Part shown: positions 16,543 to 26,006 of the stretch, piece after piece | Layout: the number at the start of each line of letters is the position of its first letter | Position numbering within the stretch: position 1 is the first letter of the stretch | Assembly (NCBI GenBank): GCA_028875185.1 | Contig: JAPPFH010000023.1 | Span: 34,866 to 98,865, forward strand | Origin: Chloroflexota bacterium | GTDB taxonomy: Bacteria > Chloroflexota > Anaerolineae > Aggregatilineales > Phototrophicaceae | Reading direction: 5' to 3' | DNA: 64,000 nt | Position numbers and translations under genes: made by a program | Notes under the pieces: model-generated | What the model was told of the DNA's origin: nothing | Database searches by the model: none | Seen by the model: only the letters and a program-made list of their open reading frames with translations

Positions 16543-18057
16543 ATGGCGATCAAATCACAAGCCCAACAAGCGAGTATCCTGCCGACGATGTTGCGCGATG
16601 GGCGCATCTTGCAGGGCATCGCCCAGATCATCTTTGTCGTCATTGTGGTAATTGTCCTCAACGATTTGCAGACGCGCATCAATACCGCGCTGGAATCGAC
16701 CAATCAATCGCCAAACTTCGAATTTCTGCAGAATCGCGCCGGCTTCAGCTTGGCGGACTCCGGCAGTTATTCCTCAAACGATCGCTACATTGACGCCTTT
16801 GAAGTCGGTTTTATCAATACTTTGCGCGTCGTCTTGCTGGGTCTGGTGTCTACGACTGTCATCGGCATCTTGGCTGGCATATTTCTTTTGAGTCGAAACT
16901 TCTTGCTGCGGACGATTTCGCGCGCCTACGTCGAGGTCTTGCGCAATACGCCGATCTTGTTGCAGATCATTGCCTGGTATTTCATCGTGATGCTGTCCTT
17001 GCCGCAGCAGCAGGAATCGATCGCCTTTCCCCGCGAGGGCGTGCGCAGCCTCCCGCTGCTCCAATATGCGCTATCGCTGGTCGTTATCCTGGTCATCTGG
17101 CAATACGGCGGGACCTTGCGGCGCCCAGCCTGGCGGATGCTCGTGCGCGAGGCTGGTATCGCCATCGTCGTGCTGGTCAATCTATTGGGCATTGGTCTGG
17201 TTGGCGCCGGCACGCCAATTGAGTTTCACCCCGGCATCTACATCAGCATCAAGGGCGTCGCTATTTTCGAGCTGATTCCCTCATCGCTCTTTGGCGTCTG
17301 GATGGTCTTCATCGTGATCGGCGCGGTGGTCGCAATGGCGCTGTCGCGTTATTTCGCCTTCATCACCGAGAGCACCGGTCAGCCAATCCCGCGGACGCGC
17401 TTCGCCATTGCCGCGTTCATCGGATTTGTACTGCTGGGTTGGGTCATTGTGGGCATGCGGCCCACGCCGGCAGCGCTAAACGTCTACGATGACGAAGCCG
17501 GCGCCTCGATGGAAATGGAATACGAGGACGCCTTTGAATCCGGCTTGCTGACGATAGAGCAAGAGCTGGAGTATACGCGGCAGCCGCTCCTGTTCCGCCC
17601 GCCAACGCTGGATCGACGCGGGCGCAACATCGAAACCGGCATTGAATTCTCGCCCAACTATCTTGCCGTCTTTCTGGGACTGGTGATTTATACATCAGCA
17701 TTCATCGCTGAAATCGTGCGGGCGGGCATCCAGGCGGTGCCCAAGGGCCAGTTGGAAGCTTCGCGCGCTTTGGGGCTCTCGCAAACCGATATGCTGCGTC
17801 TCATCATTTTGCCGCAGGCGCTGCGCGTTATCATCCCGCCGCTGGGCAATCAATTTCTAAATCTCTCAAAGAATTCCAGCCTCGCGATCGCCGTGGCTTA
17901 CACCGATATCTATCAAGTGACATTCACGATTATCAATCAGTCGGGGCAGTCGGTCACCGGCATTGTAATGGTCATGCTCTCATATCTGCTCATAAGCCTG
18001 TGCATTTCGCTGCTGATGAACGTGATCAATCAGCGCTATCAGTTGGTGACGAGGTAA
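16543..18057 (+). CDS. aapQ: General L-amino acid ABC transporter, permease (first)
   Basis: A 504-residue HisM/GlnQ-type permease, longer than the ~400 residues usual for AapQ. The N-terminal transmembrane helix is followed by an extracytoplasmic segment and the first BPD_transp_1 half (VEVLRNTPILLQIIAWYF). The EAA loop is near the C-terminus (EASRALGLSQTDMLRLIILPQALRVIIPPLGN), where it contacts the ATPase. A polar, acidic stretch (about residues 320-365) between transmembrane helices accounts for part of the extra length. It pairs with AapM in the membrane. The stop is 7 bases before the next start. Confidence 0.88.
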   Translation: MAIKSQAQQASILPTMLRDGRILQGIAQIIFVVIVVIVLNDLQTRINTALESTNQSPNFEFLQNRAGFSLADSGSYSSNDRYIDAFEVGFINTLRVVLLGLVSTTVIGILAGIFLLSRNFLLRTISRAYVEVLRNTPILLQIIAWYFIVMLSLPQQQESIAFPREGVRSLPLLQYALSLVVILVIWQYGGTLRRPAWRMLVREAGIAIVVLVNLLGIGLVGAGTPIEFHPGIYISIKGVAIFELIPSSLFGVWMVFIVIGAVVAMALSRYFAFITESTGQPIPRTRFAIAAFIGFVLLGWVIVGMRPTPAALNVYDDEAGASMEMEYEDAFESGLLTIEQELEYTRQPLLFRPPTLDRRGRNIETGIEFSPNYLAVFLGLVIYTSAFIAEIVRAGIQAVPKGQLEASRALGLSQTDMLRLIILPQALRVIIPPLGNQFLNLSKNSSLAIAVAYTDIYQVTFTIINQSGQSVTGIVMVMLSYLLISLCISLLMNVINQRYQLVTR

Positions 18058-18064
18058 GCCGCGG

Positions 18065-21000
18065 ATGTCGGATCAGATGAACGCCGAGGCGGGACAGTCG
18101 ATCATCCATTTCGATGATGAGCCGGCGCGTCCGCCGCCGACGCTTGAAGTGGGTCTGGCCGGCTGGGCGCGGCAGAACCTCTTCAATTCGCCCGTCGACA
18201 TTGTCATCACCGTTGTTACTTCCGTGCTTATCCTGGGTCTGCTCGTTGGCTTTTTCGATTGGGCGATTCGCTCCGCCAACTGGTTCGCCATAATCAACAA
18301 TCAACGTCTTTTCATGATGTTGTCCTACGAGCCGATCTTTGAATGGCGGCTCACGCTGACGGTCTTGCTGGCTGCTATCTTGACCGGCTTTAGCCTGGCG
18401 GCTTGGGCGCGCCGATCTGTCGTTCGCGTTCTTGCCATAATCGCCTTGGTCGTTGTCGTGGTCGTCGGTGTTGCGCCGCCGCTTATTGAAGCGACAATCA
18501 AGCAACCGCGCTCGTACTTCACCGCTGGCAATGTCGATATTGTCGACCGCGCCACCGCTCTAACGCCACAGCCTGAATTAGCCTTCATCGCGCAAGCCGG
18601 CGAGCGAGTGACCGTGAGCCTGGCGCTTGATGAAGTTGTCGATATCGAAACGCTGAGCCGGCTCGCGGGCTTTTCCGATCGTGGATCGAACGCCCTGGGC
18701 AACGCCGCCCTCAATCGACTTGAACAGCGCGCGAAAACCGGCGAAACCTTCGATCAAATGGCCAGCGGCGAATTGACCGAGTCGCTCGAAGAACGCGCGC
18801 GGCTGAATATCCGCACCTTCACCCGCACCAATGATATGCTGGCATCGACCGCGGACACTGTCGCCCATATGGGTGGCTTGCTCGCCACCTCCGGAGCGGA
18901 AGTGGGCGAGCTGCGCTATTGGCTCGGACGTTTGGAGCGCGCCGCTACGGGCATGGACCCGCGCGCGGACGTTGTGTTGGGGCAGGCGGAAGCGGTTGAC
19001 GACTCGGTAAAGAATCTGTCGGTCAACGATGCGATTCCGGCTGATCTGCGGCCCGCGATTGAAGCGTTGACCGCCACGCTACTGGCGAGCGAGCAATTGG
19101 AAGACCTGGGAGTACTGCTCGTCGTGCAGCTGTCGGAAGATTTCATCGGCAAGCCGGACCAATCCAATGACGATGAGGCGCTGATTAAGCCTTCGCCGCG
19201 TGAAGCCGCCTTCCTGCAGGATATGTTTGCGCGCTTGCTGACGCCCCAATCAGTGCTGGATTTGTACCAGCTCGGTCAGACCCCGATGGCGATCGCCATC
19301 CTGGACGCCAGTTCGCTGGAGCCGCTGGCTGAAGCTGTCTTGCATGGGGCGGGAGACAGCGTCTCATACGATATTCCGCGCGATGGCTGGTACATCCTCA
19401 GCAAGAACGCGGCGGAGGGCGAAGAAGGCAGCACCATTTTAGCCGCATCCGGCATCTACCCGATCGTTGAGCGCACGCTCAGCGCCACCGAATCGCAATT
19501 TGCCCGCCTGACCGACAACGAGTTGGTCGTCACCGATAGCCGGCCGATGCGCGACGGCAAGACGATACCCGTCGCCGTCTTGATCGACAATCAGTTCCGC
19601 GGTCGCCGCGATTTGCAGACCTATCTTATCCATTTCATCCCACCGTTTTTTGAGCAGGTCGAGGCGTTGCTGATTCCCTTCCTAATCACTGTCGCCTGGG
19701 GCTTCATCCTGGGGCGCGCGGCCGCCCATCTGCTGGGCGAGAAGTCAGTCTTCAATGACAATGGCAGTCGTGTCCGGGTCTTGGCTTGGTCGCTGACGCC
19801 GCTGCTTATCCTGCTTATGTACTTTGCTTTGCTTGACGGCGCCGGCGTGGTGTTGCATATCGCCGCTGCCTTTGGCGCTGTGCTAGCGGTTCGCTGGGCT
19901 GAAGCCTGGCTCAACCTGCGCAATCAGGGCGAGGATGCCGAAGGCTCAACCAATCGCCTGCTGATCTATGGCTGGGGCGCCTTTCCCCTAATCATGTTCG
20001 GTTTGGCATCGGGCATCGGCGGGCTTTCCGGCGCGACGCTCGGCAGCATGATTGGCGGTCTGTTCTGGCTGCTCCTGATGTATTTCGTCGGTCTCAGCTA
20101 CAGGGGAACGCTCGGTTTCGCCCTGCTGGTGGGCGGCTTCTTCTTGCAAATCGCGCAAGCTTTCTTGATCAATCTGGTTTGGGACGGCTGGTATAGCGAT
20201 CCTTCATTCGCAATACTGCTCTGGCTGGCGCTTGCCGCCATCGGCGTTGTGGCCGGCATCGGCGGCGCTCGATTGAATGGCGCGCTGGATATGAGGATCA
20301 AACGAACTGGTTTCTTGATCGGCTGCGTCTCCTTCGCCTTTGCGCTCTTCGATACCAATGTCGTTTCAGCGACCGCGGGCAATTCGACGGTGACGATGGC
20401 GAGCGCCGCCTTCTTATTGTGGATCGTCTGGATGTTCTTCAGTGGCGCCACCAAGTGGACCGCGAATCGGATCCTCATCGGCTTGCTGCTGCTGACATTC
20501 TTGTGGATGCAGACTTTCACCGCGGTTGATCGCTGGTCGACCATCTATTTTGTCATTTGGCTTGCTGGCGGGGTCGCCGTCTTCAAGCGCGGGCAAGCGG
20601 CGCAGTTGGACAAACGAGCAGAGCCGGGCGCGCGCGGCGTTTGGCTCGCCCATCGCTACCCGCTGCACAGCATGGCGGCATCGGCTGTGGCTTGGCTGGC
20701 CGCCTTGTGGATCATCCCCAGCATCATCAGCGGCTTGGGCGCGCAGGGCGCCTTGCAGGCATCGCCCGATGACCTGCTGCCGCTTTCGGACAAGCGGCTT
20801 TGGGGCGGCCTTATGATCACCATGCAGCTTACCGTGCTCGGCATCGCAGCCTCTTTCCCAATCGGTCTGGCGCTGGCGCTGGGGCGGCGCAGCCGGCTGG
20901 CGGTTGTCAAATACACCTGCATTCTCTACATTGAGCTGGTGCGCGGCGTACCCTTGATTACGATTCTGTTTCTGGCATCGCTGCTTGTGCCGCTGGTGGA

Positions 21001-21445
21001 CCCCAATCTGGCGGCGATTGACCAAGCGGTGCGCGCTTGGGTAGCCTTCACCATGTTTAGCGCCGCCTACCTGGCGGAGAATGTGCGCGGCGGCTTGCAG
21101 TCGCTCGATCGCGGCCAGACCGAAGCGGCGCAAGCCATTGGCTTATCGCATTGGCAGACGACGATATTCATCTTGCTGCCCCAAGCTTTGCGCGCGGTGA
21201 TCCCGGCGCTTGTCGGGCAGTTCATCTCGCTGTTCAAAGACACATCGCTGGTATTCATCGTTGGCTTGGCTGATATCCTGGGCGTCGCCTCGCGCGTGGT
21301 GGCGCAGGCGGAATTCTTGCAGAAGCGCCAGGAAACGTTCTTATACGTGGCGATCCTGTTCTTTGTTTTCAGCTACATCATGTCTTATATCAGCCGACGG
21401 ATAGAAGCGACTGGCTCGGGGGCATATCGAGCGCAAGAGCTCTGA
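18065..21445 (+). CDS. aapM: General L-amino acid ABC transporter, giant permease (second)
   Basis: 1126 residues, about three times the usual AapM. Residues ~912-1126 are a standard permease domain: LWGGLMITMQLTVLGIA, YIELVRGVPLITILF and the EAA loop AAQAIGLSHWQTTIFILLPQALRAVIP. In front of it lie transmembrane helices at about 45-75, 95-115 and 120-142. A ~370-residue extracytoplasmic domain (about 146-518) then follows, and a set of roughly ten further hydrophobic helices up to ~890. No frameshift or internal stop is seen, and the permease domain is in frame. The function of the N-terminal three quarters is unknown. It lies between aapQ and the ATPase gene in a tight operon. Confidence 0.85.
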   Translation: MSDQMNAEAGQSIIHFDDEPARPPPTLEVGLAGWARQNLFNSPVDIVITVVTSVLILGLLVGFFDWAIRSANWFAIINNQRLFMMLSYEPIFEWRLTLTVLLAAILTGFSLAAWARRSVVRVLAIIALVVVVVVGVAPPLIEATIKQPRSYFTAGNVDIVDRATALTPQPELAFIAQAGERVTVSLALDEVVDIETLSRLAGFSDRGSNALGNAALNRLEQRAKTGETFDQMASGELTESLEERARLNIRTFTRTNDMLASTADTVAHMGGLLATSGAEVGELRYWLGRLERAATGMDPRADVVLGQAEAVDDSVKNLSVNDAIPADLRPAIEALTATLLASEQLEDLGVLLVVQLSEDFIGKPDQSNDDEALIKPSPREAAFLQDMFARLLTPQSVLDLYQLGQTPMAIAILDASSLEPLAEAVLHGAGDSVSYDIPRDGWYILSKNAAEGEEGSTILAASGIYPIVERTLSATESQFARLTDNELVVTDSRPMRDGKTIPVAVLIDNQFRGRRDLQTYLIHFIPPFFEQVEALLIPFLITVAWGFILGRAAAHLLGEKSVFNDNGSRVRVLAWSLTPLLILLMYFALLDGAGVVLHIAAAFGAVLAVRWAEAWLNLRNQGEDAEGSTNRLLIYGWGAFPLIMFGLASGIGGLSGATLGSMIGGLFWLLLMYFVGLSYRGTLGFALLVGGFFLQIAQAFLINLVWDGWYSDPSFAILLWLALAAIGVVAGIGGARLNGALDMRIKRTGFLIGCVSFAFALFDTNVVSATAGNSTVTMASAAFLLWIVWMFFSGATKWTANRILIGLLLLTFLWMQTFTAVDRWSTIYFVIWLAGGVAVFKRGQAAQLDKRAEPGARGVWLAHRYPLHSMAASAVAWLAALWIIPSIISGLGAQGALQASPDDLLPLSDKRLWGGLMITMQLTVLGIAASFPIGLALALGRRSRLAVVKYTCILYIELVRGVPLITILFLASLLVPLVDPNLAAIDQAVRAWVAFTMFSAAYLAENVRGGLQSLDRGQTEAAQAIGLSHWQTTIFILLPQALRAVIPALVGQFISLFKDTSLVFIVGLADILGVASRVVAQAEFLQKRQETFLYVAILFFVFSYIMSYISRRIEATGSGAYRAQEL

Positions 21446-21477
21446 CGCCCGCTGCATTTTCTTAAGCGGAGGTTGAA

Positions 21478-22248
<771 letters not shown>

Positions 22249-22264
22249 CGGTAGACGCGAATCC

Positions 22265-22309
22265 AACCCCACCCCCAAACCCCCCTTCCCTCCTTGTGGG
22301 GGAGGGGTT
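22265..22309. terminator. Bidirectional hairpin between convergent genes
   Basis: AACCCC-A-CCCCCA pairs with TGGGGG-A-GGGGTT, giving a 12-bp stem with one A-A mismatch and a 19-base loop. It sits exactly between the ends of the ABC operon and the reverse-strand DUF3179 gene. There is no clear T-tract, so it may be a repeat used as a terminator rather than a classic intrinsic terminator. Confidence 0.55.
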
Positions 22310-22321
22310 GAACCGATGGCG

Positions 22322-24034
22322 CTAGCCGTCAAGCTTGTTCAGCTCCTCTTGCAGCAGCTGGCGCAGCAGTTCCGGGTTCGCGTTGGCGACGGGCTGTCCG
22401 CCGATGACAAAGGTCGGCGTGCTGCGAATGCCCAAAGCGGCCCCGCGATCGTGATCAAAGCGCACAGTCGCAACATGTGTGCCGGCTTCGTAGCATTTGC
22501 GAATGGCATTCGCGTCCAAGCCAGCCTCAGCGCCCAATTGCAGCAGTTCCTCGGCGCTCGCCCGCCCCTGTTCCGCCCGCGTGAATATGACATCATGCAT
22601 CGTCCAAAATGGGTCGTTACCCAGATCGAAAGCGCATTGCGCGATTTCGGCCGCCCTCTGGCTGTAAGGCGGCACGATGATGGGAATGTCGCGGTAGGTG
22701 AAATTGACTTGCCCGGCGAATTCCTCAAGCAGCGCTTCGACTATCCCTTCCTCATGCCAGTGTTTGCAGGCGTGGCAGCCGTAAGCGCCGTATTCGATGA
22801 GGGTGACAGGCGCCGCCGGATCACCCAGGATTGGGTCCAATTCGTAGCGGGCGATCGCTTCCGCGCTCGGCGGCTGATAGCCATAAAGGAGCGTATCCGG
22901 GTAGAAGGCCGCCCACGCGAACCAGAAATGCGGAAAGGCGTTGATTTGCCGCAGTTGCATCCCCGCCAAATCACCCGCGACCGCGGCGCCGAAGATATTC
23001 CAGCGGCTACCCGTCTCGGCATCGACGATTTCGCCATTCACCGACTCAAAGGTCAGCGTCTTGCCAGCCACAACCCGGTCGAAAAGCGCAGCCATGCCGA
23101 CATCGCGCGATTGGTCAATGCGAGCCGCGTCCAGCGCGCTGACGGCGCCCGGCTGCCAAATCGCGACCAGATCCGATGCGGCGATGCGGTCGTTGATGAC
23201 GCCTGCCTCCGCCAAAACCGAAAAGGGGTAGGCGATGCTGACGCCGTCTATGGTCGCGCCGAGCACACGCTCGGTTGCCAGCAGTCGGTCATCCAGCGCT
23301 CCCATGAACAGGAAGGGCCGCGGGCTGCTGTCGTAATTGACGTAGGGATTGCTGCCATAAAAGCGGCCGCCGGTCGAAAGCACTTCGCCGTCTGGATACT
23401 GCGCTTTGAAGGCGCCGTAGCCAACCAGTTGTGATGGCACGATTTCCAGCAGCGTGTCGGTATGCGCGCCAACGATGCCTTCGCCAGTCAACTGTTGCCA
23501 GAGCGTCTGCGTCGCATCATCCCACATGATCAGGTCGCTGTTGCGCAGCAAGCCGCTGACGCCAAAGCGCAAGGTTTCGCCAGCGACGCGCCGATCGAAG
23601 ACGATGGCGCTGTTGCACAAGGGACAGAAGGTGACGGCAATGGGCACATCATTGATGACATCATTAGCGATCTCGTGGCGCGTCAGTATCGCCAGCGGAT
23701 AGGCGCGCGCCATACCATCGATCTCCAGCGCGATCACTGGCGACGCCGATTGCAGCCATTGGTCTGCGGTCGCAATATCGTCGAATTGGGGATTGTCAAT
23801 CGGCGGGATGCCATCGCGGCCGACGCCGCCCGAGATGATCTCAAGGAATACGCCCTCCTGGCTCTTGCAAACGTCCATCCGATCCCATGTTGTCTGCCAG
23901 TTTTTCAGCAAATCCTCGTTGTCGAAGGGCGCGGGCGGTATGTCACAGCTGAGCTGCGCCAGCGCAGTCAGCGGCAGAAGCAGGGCTAGCCACAAAAGGA
24001 AAAATGGCGCGAGCGTTCTTGGTCGCTGGAACAT
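22322..24034 (-). CDS. DUF3179 protein fused to DsbA-like thioredoxin domain
   Basis: 570 residues with a signal peptide (about 10-26). Residues about 60-395 are a DUF3179 domain: ARAYPLAILTRHEIAND, then FCPLCNSAIVFDRRV near 136, FGVSGLLRNSDLIMWD and LWQQLTGEGI, ending with NAFPHFWFAWAAFYPDT. Residues about 400-570 are a DsbA-type thioredoxin domain: LIEYGAYGCHACKHWHEE with a C-H-A-C active site near 420 and the cis-Pro region GIRSTPTFVIGG. The protein should act outside the cytoplasm in a thiol or cofactor reaction; DUF3179 itself has no assigned reaction. AAGGA precedes the ATG. A second DUF3179 gene without the fusion lies at 26003-27175. Confidence 0.85.
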   Translation of the reverse strand: MFQRPRTLAPFFLLWLALLLPLTALAQLSCDIPPAPFDNEDLLKNWQTTWDRMDVCKSQEGVFLEIISGGVGRDGIPPIDNPQFDDIATADQWLQSASPVIALEIDGMARAYPLAILTRHEIANDVINDVPIAVTFCPLCNSAIVFDRRVAGETLRFGVSGLLRNSDLIMWDDATQTLWQQLTGEGIVGAHTDTLLEIVPSQLVGYGAFKAQYPDGEVLSTGGRFYGSNPYVNYDSSPRPFLFMGALDDRLLATERVLGATIDGVSIAYPFSVLAEAGVINDRIAASDLVAIWQPGAVSALDAARIDQSRDVGMAALFDRVVAGKTLTFESVNGEIVDAETGSRWNIFGAAVAGDLAGMQLRQINAFPHFWFAWAAFYPDTLLYGYQPPSAEAIARYELDPILGDPAAPVTLIEYGAYGCHACKHWHEEGIVEALLEEFAGQVNFTYRDIPIIVPPYSQRAAEIAQCAFDLGNDPFWTMHDVIFTRAEQGRASAEELLQLGAEAGLDANAIRKCYEAGTHVATVRFDHDRGAALGIRSTPTFVIGGQPVANANPELLRQLLQEELNKLDG

Positions 24035-24230
24035 TGGTGGTCCTTTGCTCTTAGTTGCCGGGCGGCGCCACAGCGGGCAATCGCCGTTTCCGATGCCATT
24101 ACCTTAGCGCGCTGGGCTTACGAAAGGCTTACGTTTGCCCGGGGAGTGGCGTATCTAGTGGATGCGCCAATATCGCATGGCTATGTAAGGCTTGTCTGCT
24201 AGTGCGATTCTCAATGCCAACCCCACCCTC

Positions 24231-24285
24231 GAAGGCCAGCGTCTACGCGACGCGGCCCCTCCCGAAGGTTAGTGTCTACGCTACC
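24231..24285. repeat. Two tandem GAAGG..GTCTACG units
   Basis: GAAGGCCAGCGTCTACGCGACG (24231-24252) and GAAGGTTAGTGTCTACGCTACC (24264-24285) are related units in the same orientation. A reverse-complement relative lies at 13590-13610. Confidence 0.45.
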
Positions 24286-24297
24286 CGAGGCATCACC

Positions 24298-24466
24298 GAG
24301 GACAGGACAGATTTTAGGCGAGCACAATATCATCCCGAATTCTACAATTTCTAAGGCTTTTTCGGGCGACTCACCGAGTCGCCCCTACAGTTTTCGCCAG
24401 GATAGACGCTTTCGAAGTCTACCTTGGACCACAAATTATCGATTAGACCAAACCTGTCCTGTCCTC
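24298..24466. mobile_element. MITE-like element with 13-bp terminal inverted repeats
   Basis: GAGGACAGGACAG at 24298-24310 is the exact reverse complement of CTGTCCTGTCCTC at 24454-24466. The similarity extends a little inward (ATTT versus AAA-C). The internal 143 bases have no gene but contain a REP-like palindrome. GAGGCATCA occurs near both outer edges (24288 and 24470), possibly as flanking repeats. There is no transposase, so mobility is an inference. Confidence 0.4.
24364..24388. repeat. Palindromic dispersed repeat, copy B
   Basis: GGGCGACTC-ACC-GAGTCGCCC is a perfect 9-bp palindrome followed by CTAC. On the reverse strand it reads GTAGGGGCGAC, matching copy A near 10412-10437. Confidence 0.6.
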
Positions 24467-24707
24467 AGCGAGGCATCAGGGAGGGGAGCAGAATCAAGCG
24501 AATTAGACGATATTCCATCGGAATTCCTAATACCAACAGATCTCGGCAAAGCCTTCCCCCAAGGAAAGGGCATTCAGCGGTTTAGACACTCCCGTTTGCC
24601 CGCGACAGCGCAGGCTACCAAACTGCTCGGATGCGGCTACAATCGCGACATCGAATTGAGGGAGTTGCTCCATTGAGCTCAGATCCGAGTCGACGGAGGA
24701 CACGCGC

Positions 24708-26006
24708 GTGAATCGCATATTCTCGGCTCTCGGCATCGGCGGTTTAATCGTTGCGGCGGTCGGGGCTGGCTTGGATCTCGTGCCCGGCGCCAGCCCCGGC
24801 TTCAGCGCGCCGCAGCTGCTATTGATTGGCGGCGGTTTGGGCTTATCGGCAGCCGGTTTTGCCTTGCGCGTTCGCCGGCGGCGTCAGCTTATCTTGCGCT
24901 GGCTGAAAGCAAACGCGCTCAAAGCGTGCCTGGTCGCGCTGATGACCCTAATTCTGCTGGAGTTTGCTCTCAGCCTGGGCGGGCAACCGACTTGGTTCCC
25001 GCCGGACGCGCCCGATACCTTCCTAGAACCAGTGGATTGGTGGATCTGTGATGCCGCTGGCTGTCACTTCGTTTACGATGAGATGGCAGCGTATTGCGAG
25101 ACAAGTCAGATTGGCGGGCGATTCTGCGTCACTAACCGCCAGGGCTTCCACGATACACAGGATTTTGCGCCCAGCGCGGACATGGCGGAACGTTTTCGCG
25201 TGCTGGTATTGGGCGACTCATTTGCCTTCGGCCGCGTTGCCGATATCGGCGCCTCATTTGTCGATTTGATGGAAGCGGCGCTGCCTGAAGCTATCATCTG
25301 GAATGCGGCAATCCCGGGCACAGGCACCAACCAGGCTTTGCAGACTCACGCCAGTTTTGCCCCAGAGCTAAAGCCACATCTGACGATTCTCGGCTTTTAT
25401 ATGAATGACTTCGACGACAATTTACTGCCGATTGACAGCTATTTCCTGGGATTCAGCCCCGAGCATGGCGTGGTATTCGTGCGCCAATATCAGATAGACA
25501 TCGCGGGAAACGCGCATAAGCTGGCGCGGCAATCCGATCTGTATTATCGTTTCCATGGTGTTGATCCGCCCATCAACGAATTGCATCGGCTGCTGGGCCT
25601 CACTCGAATTGGTTCGCTGGGCATCATGGCGACCGACGCCGCGATTCAACTGTTTACCAGACTCGACGGCGCGCGCCATCGCCGCGGCCTGGAAGTTACT
25701 CGCGGTTACCTCGCCACGCTCCGCGATCAGGTCCAGGCGGGGGGCGCCGCCTTTCTCGTCCTCGCCATCCCGCACCATGAAGACCTGGACCAGCCGGGCG
25801 CGCGCTATCCGAGCACACTGCAGATGCTGGACGAACTGGGCATTGCCACCATTGATATCGCCGACCAATTGCAGGCGCAGGCGGACTACGCCATTCCGCA
25901 CGATACGCATTGGACCAATTCGGGCCACCAAAAGGCGGCTACCGCTTTGATCCGCTGCCTGGAACACTTCCAATCGAGCGGAGACTTCAACGGCTGCCAG
26001 CCCTAG
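24708..26006 (+). CDS. Membrane-anchored SGNH-hydrolase-like protein, paralogue 1
   Basis: 432 residues. Hydrophobic segments at about 5-25, 35-55 and 68-90 precede a large extracytoplasmic domain. This opens with a four-cysteine motif (DWWICDAAGCHFVYDE.., spacing C-x4-C-x10-C-x9-C) and NRQGF. SGNH blocks follow: LVLGDSFAFG, then IPGTGTNQAL, then a C-terminal DTHWTNSGHQK (Asp-x-His, as in AlgX/AlgJ-like proteins). Such proteins often add or remove acyl groups on surface glycans. GTG start with GGAGG at a good distance. It converges on the DUF3179 gene with a shared CTAG stop. Confidence 0.75.
   Translation: MNRIFSALGIGGLIVAAVGAGLDLVPGASPGFSAPQLLLIGGGLGLSAAGFALRVRRRRQLILRWLKANALKACLVALMTLILLEFALSLGGQPTWFPPDAPDTFLEPVDWWICDAAGCHFVYDEMAAYCETSQIGGRFCVTNRQGFHDTQDFAPSADMAERFRVLVLGDSFAFGRVADIGASFVDLMEAALPEAIIWNAAIPGTGTNQALQTHASFAPELKPHLTILGFYMNDFDDNLLPIDSYFLGFSPEHGVVFVRQYQIDIAGNAHKLARQSDLYYRFHGVDPPINELHRLLGLTRIGSLGIMATDAAIQLFTRLDGARHRRGLEVTRGYLATLRDQVQAGGAAFLVLAIPHHEDLDQPGARYPSTLQMLDELGIATIDIADQLQAQADYAIPHDTHWTNSGHQKAATALIRCLEHFQSSGDFNGCQP

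Larger units (their letters stand above)
24035..24707. other. Repeat-rich intergenic region
   Basis: No plausible gene is seen: the open frames here have no ribosome-binding sites or recognisable products and run through repeats. It contains two GTCTAC repeats (24231-24285), a 169-bp unit bounded by a 13-bp perfect inverted repeat (24298-24466) and, inside that, a perfect palindrome (24364-24384). The GGAGG of the next gene lies at the right end. Confidence 0.5.

Noticed and set aside
22249-22321. Homopolymer-rich stretch as sequencing artefact
   Set aside because: The C/G runs pair into a regular hairpin between convergent genes, which is better explained as a terminator or repeat.
24272-24676. 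134-codon ORF in the repeat-rich gap
   Set aside because: It runs across inverted repeats and a palindrome, has no ribosome-binding site and low-complexity content; probably spurious.
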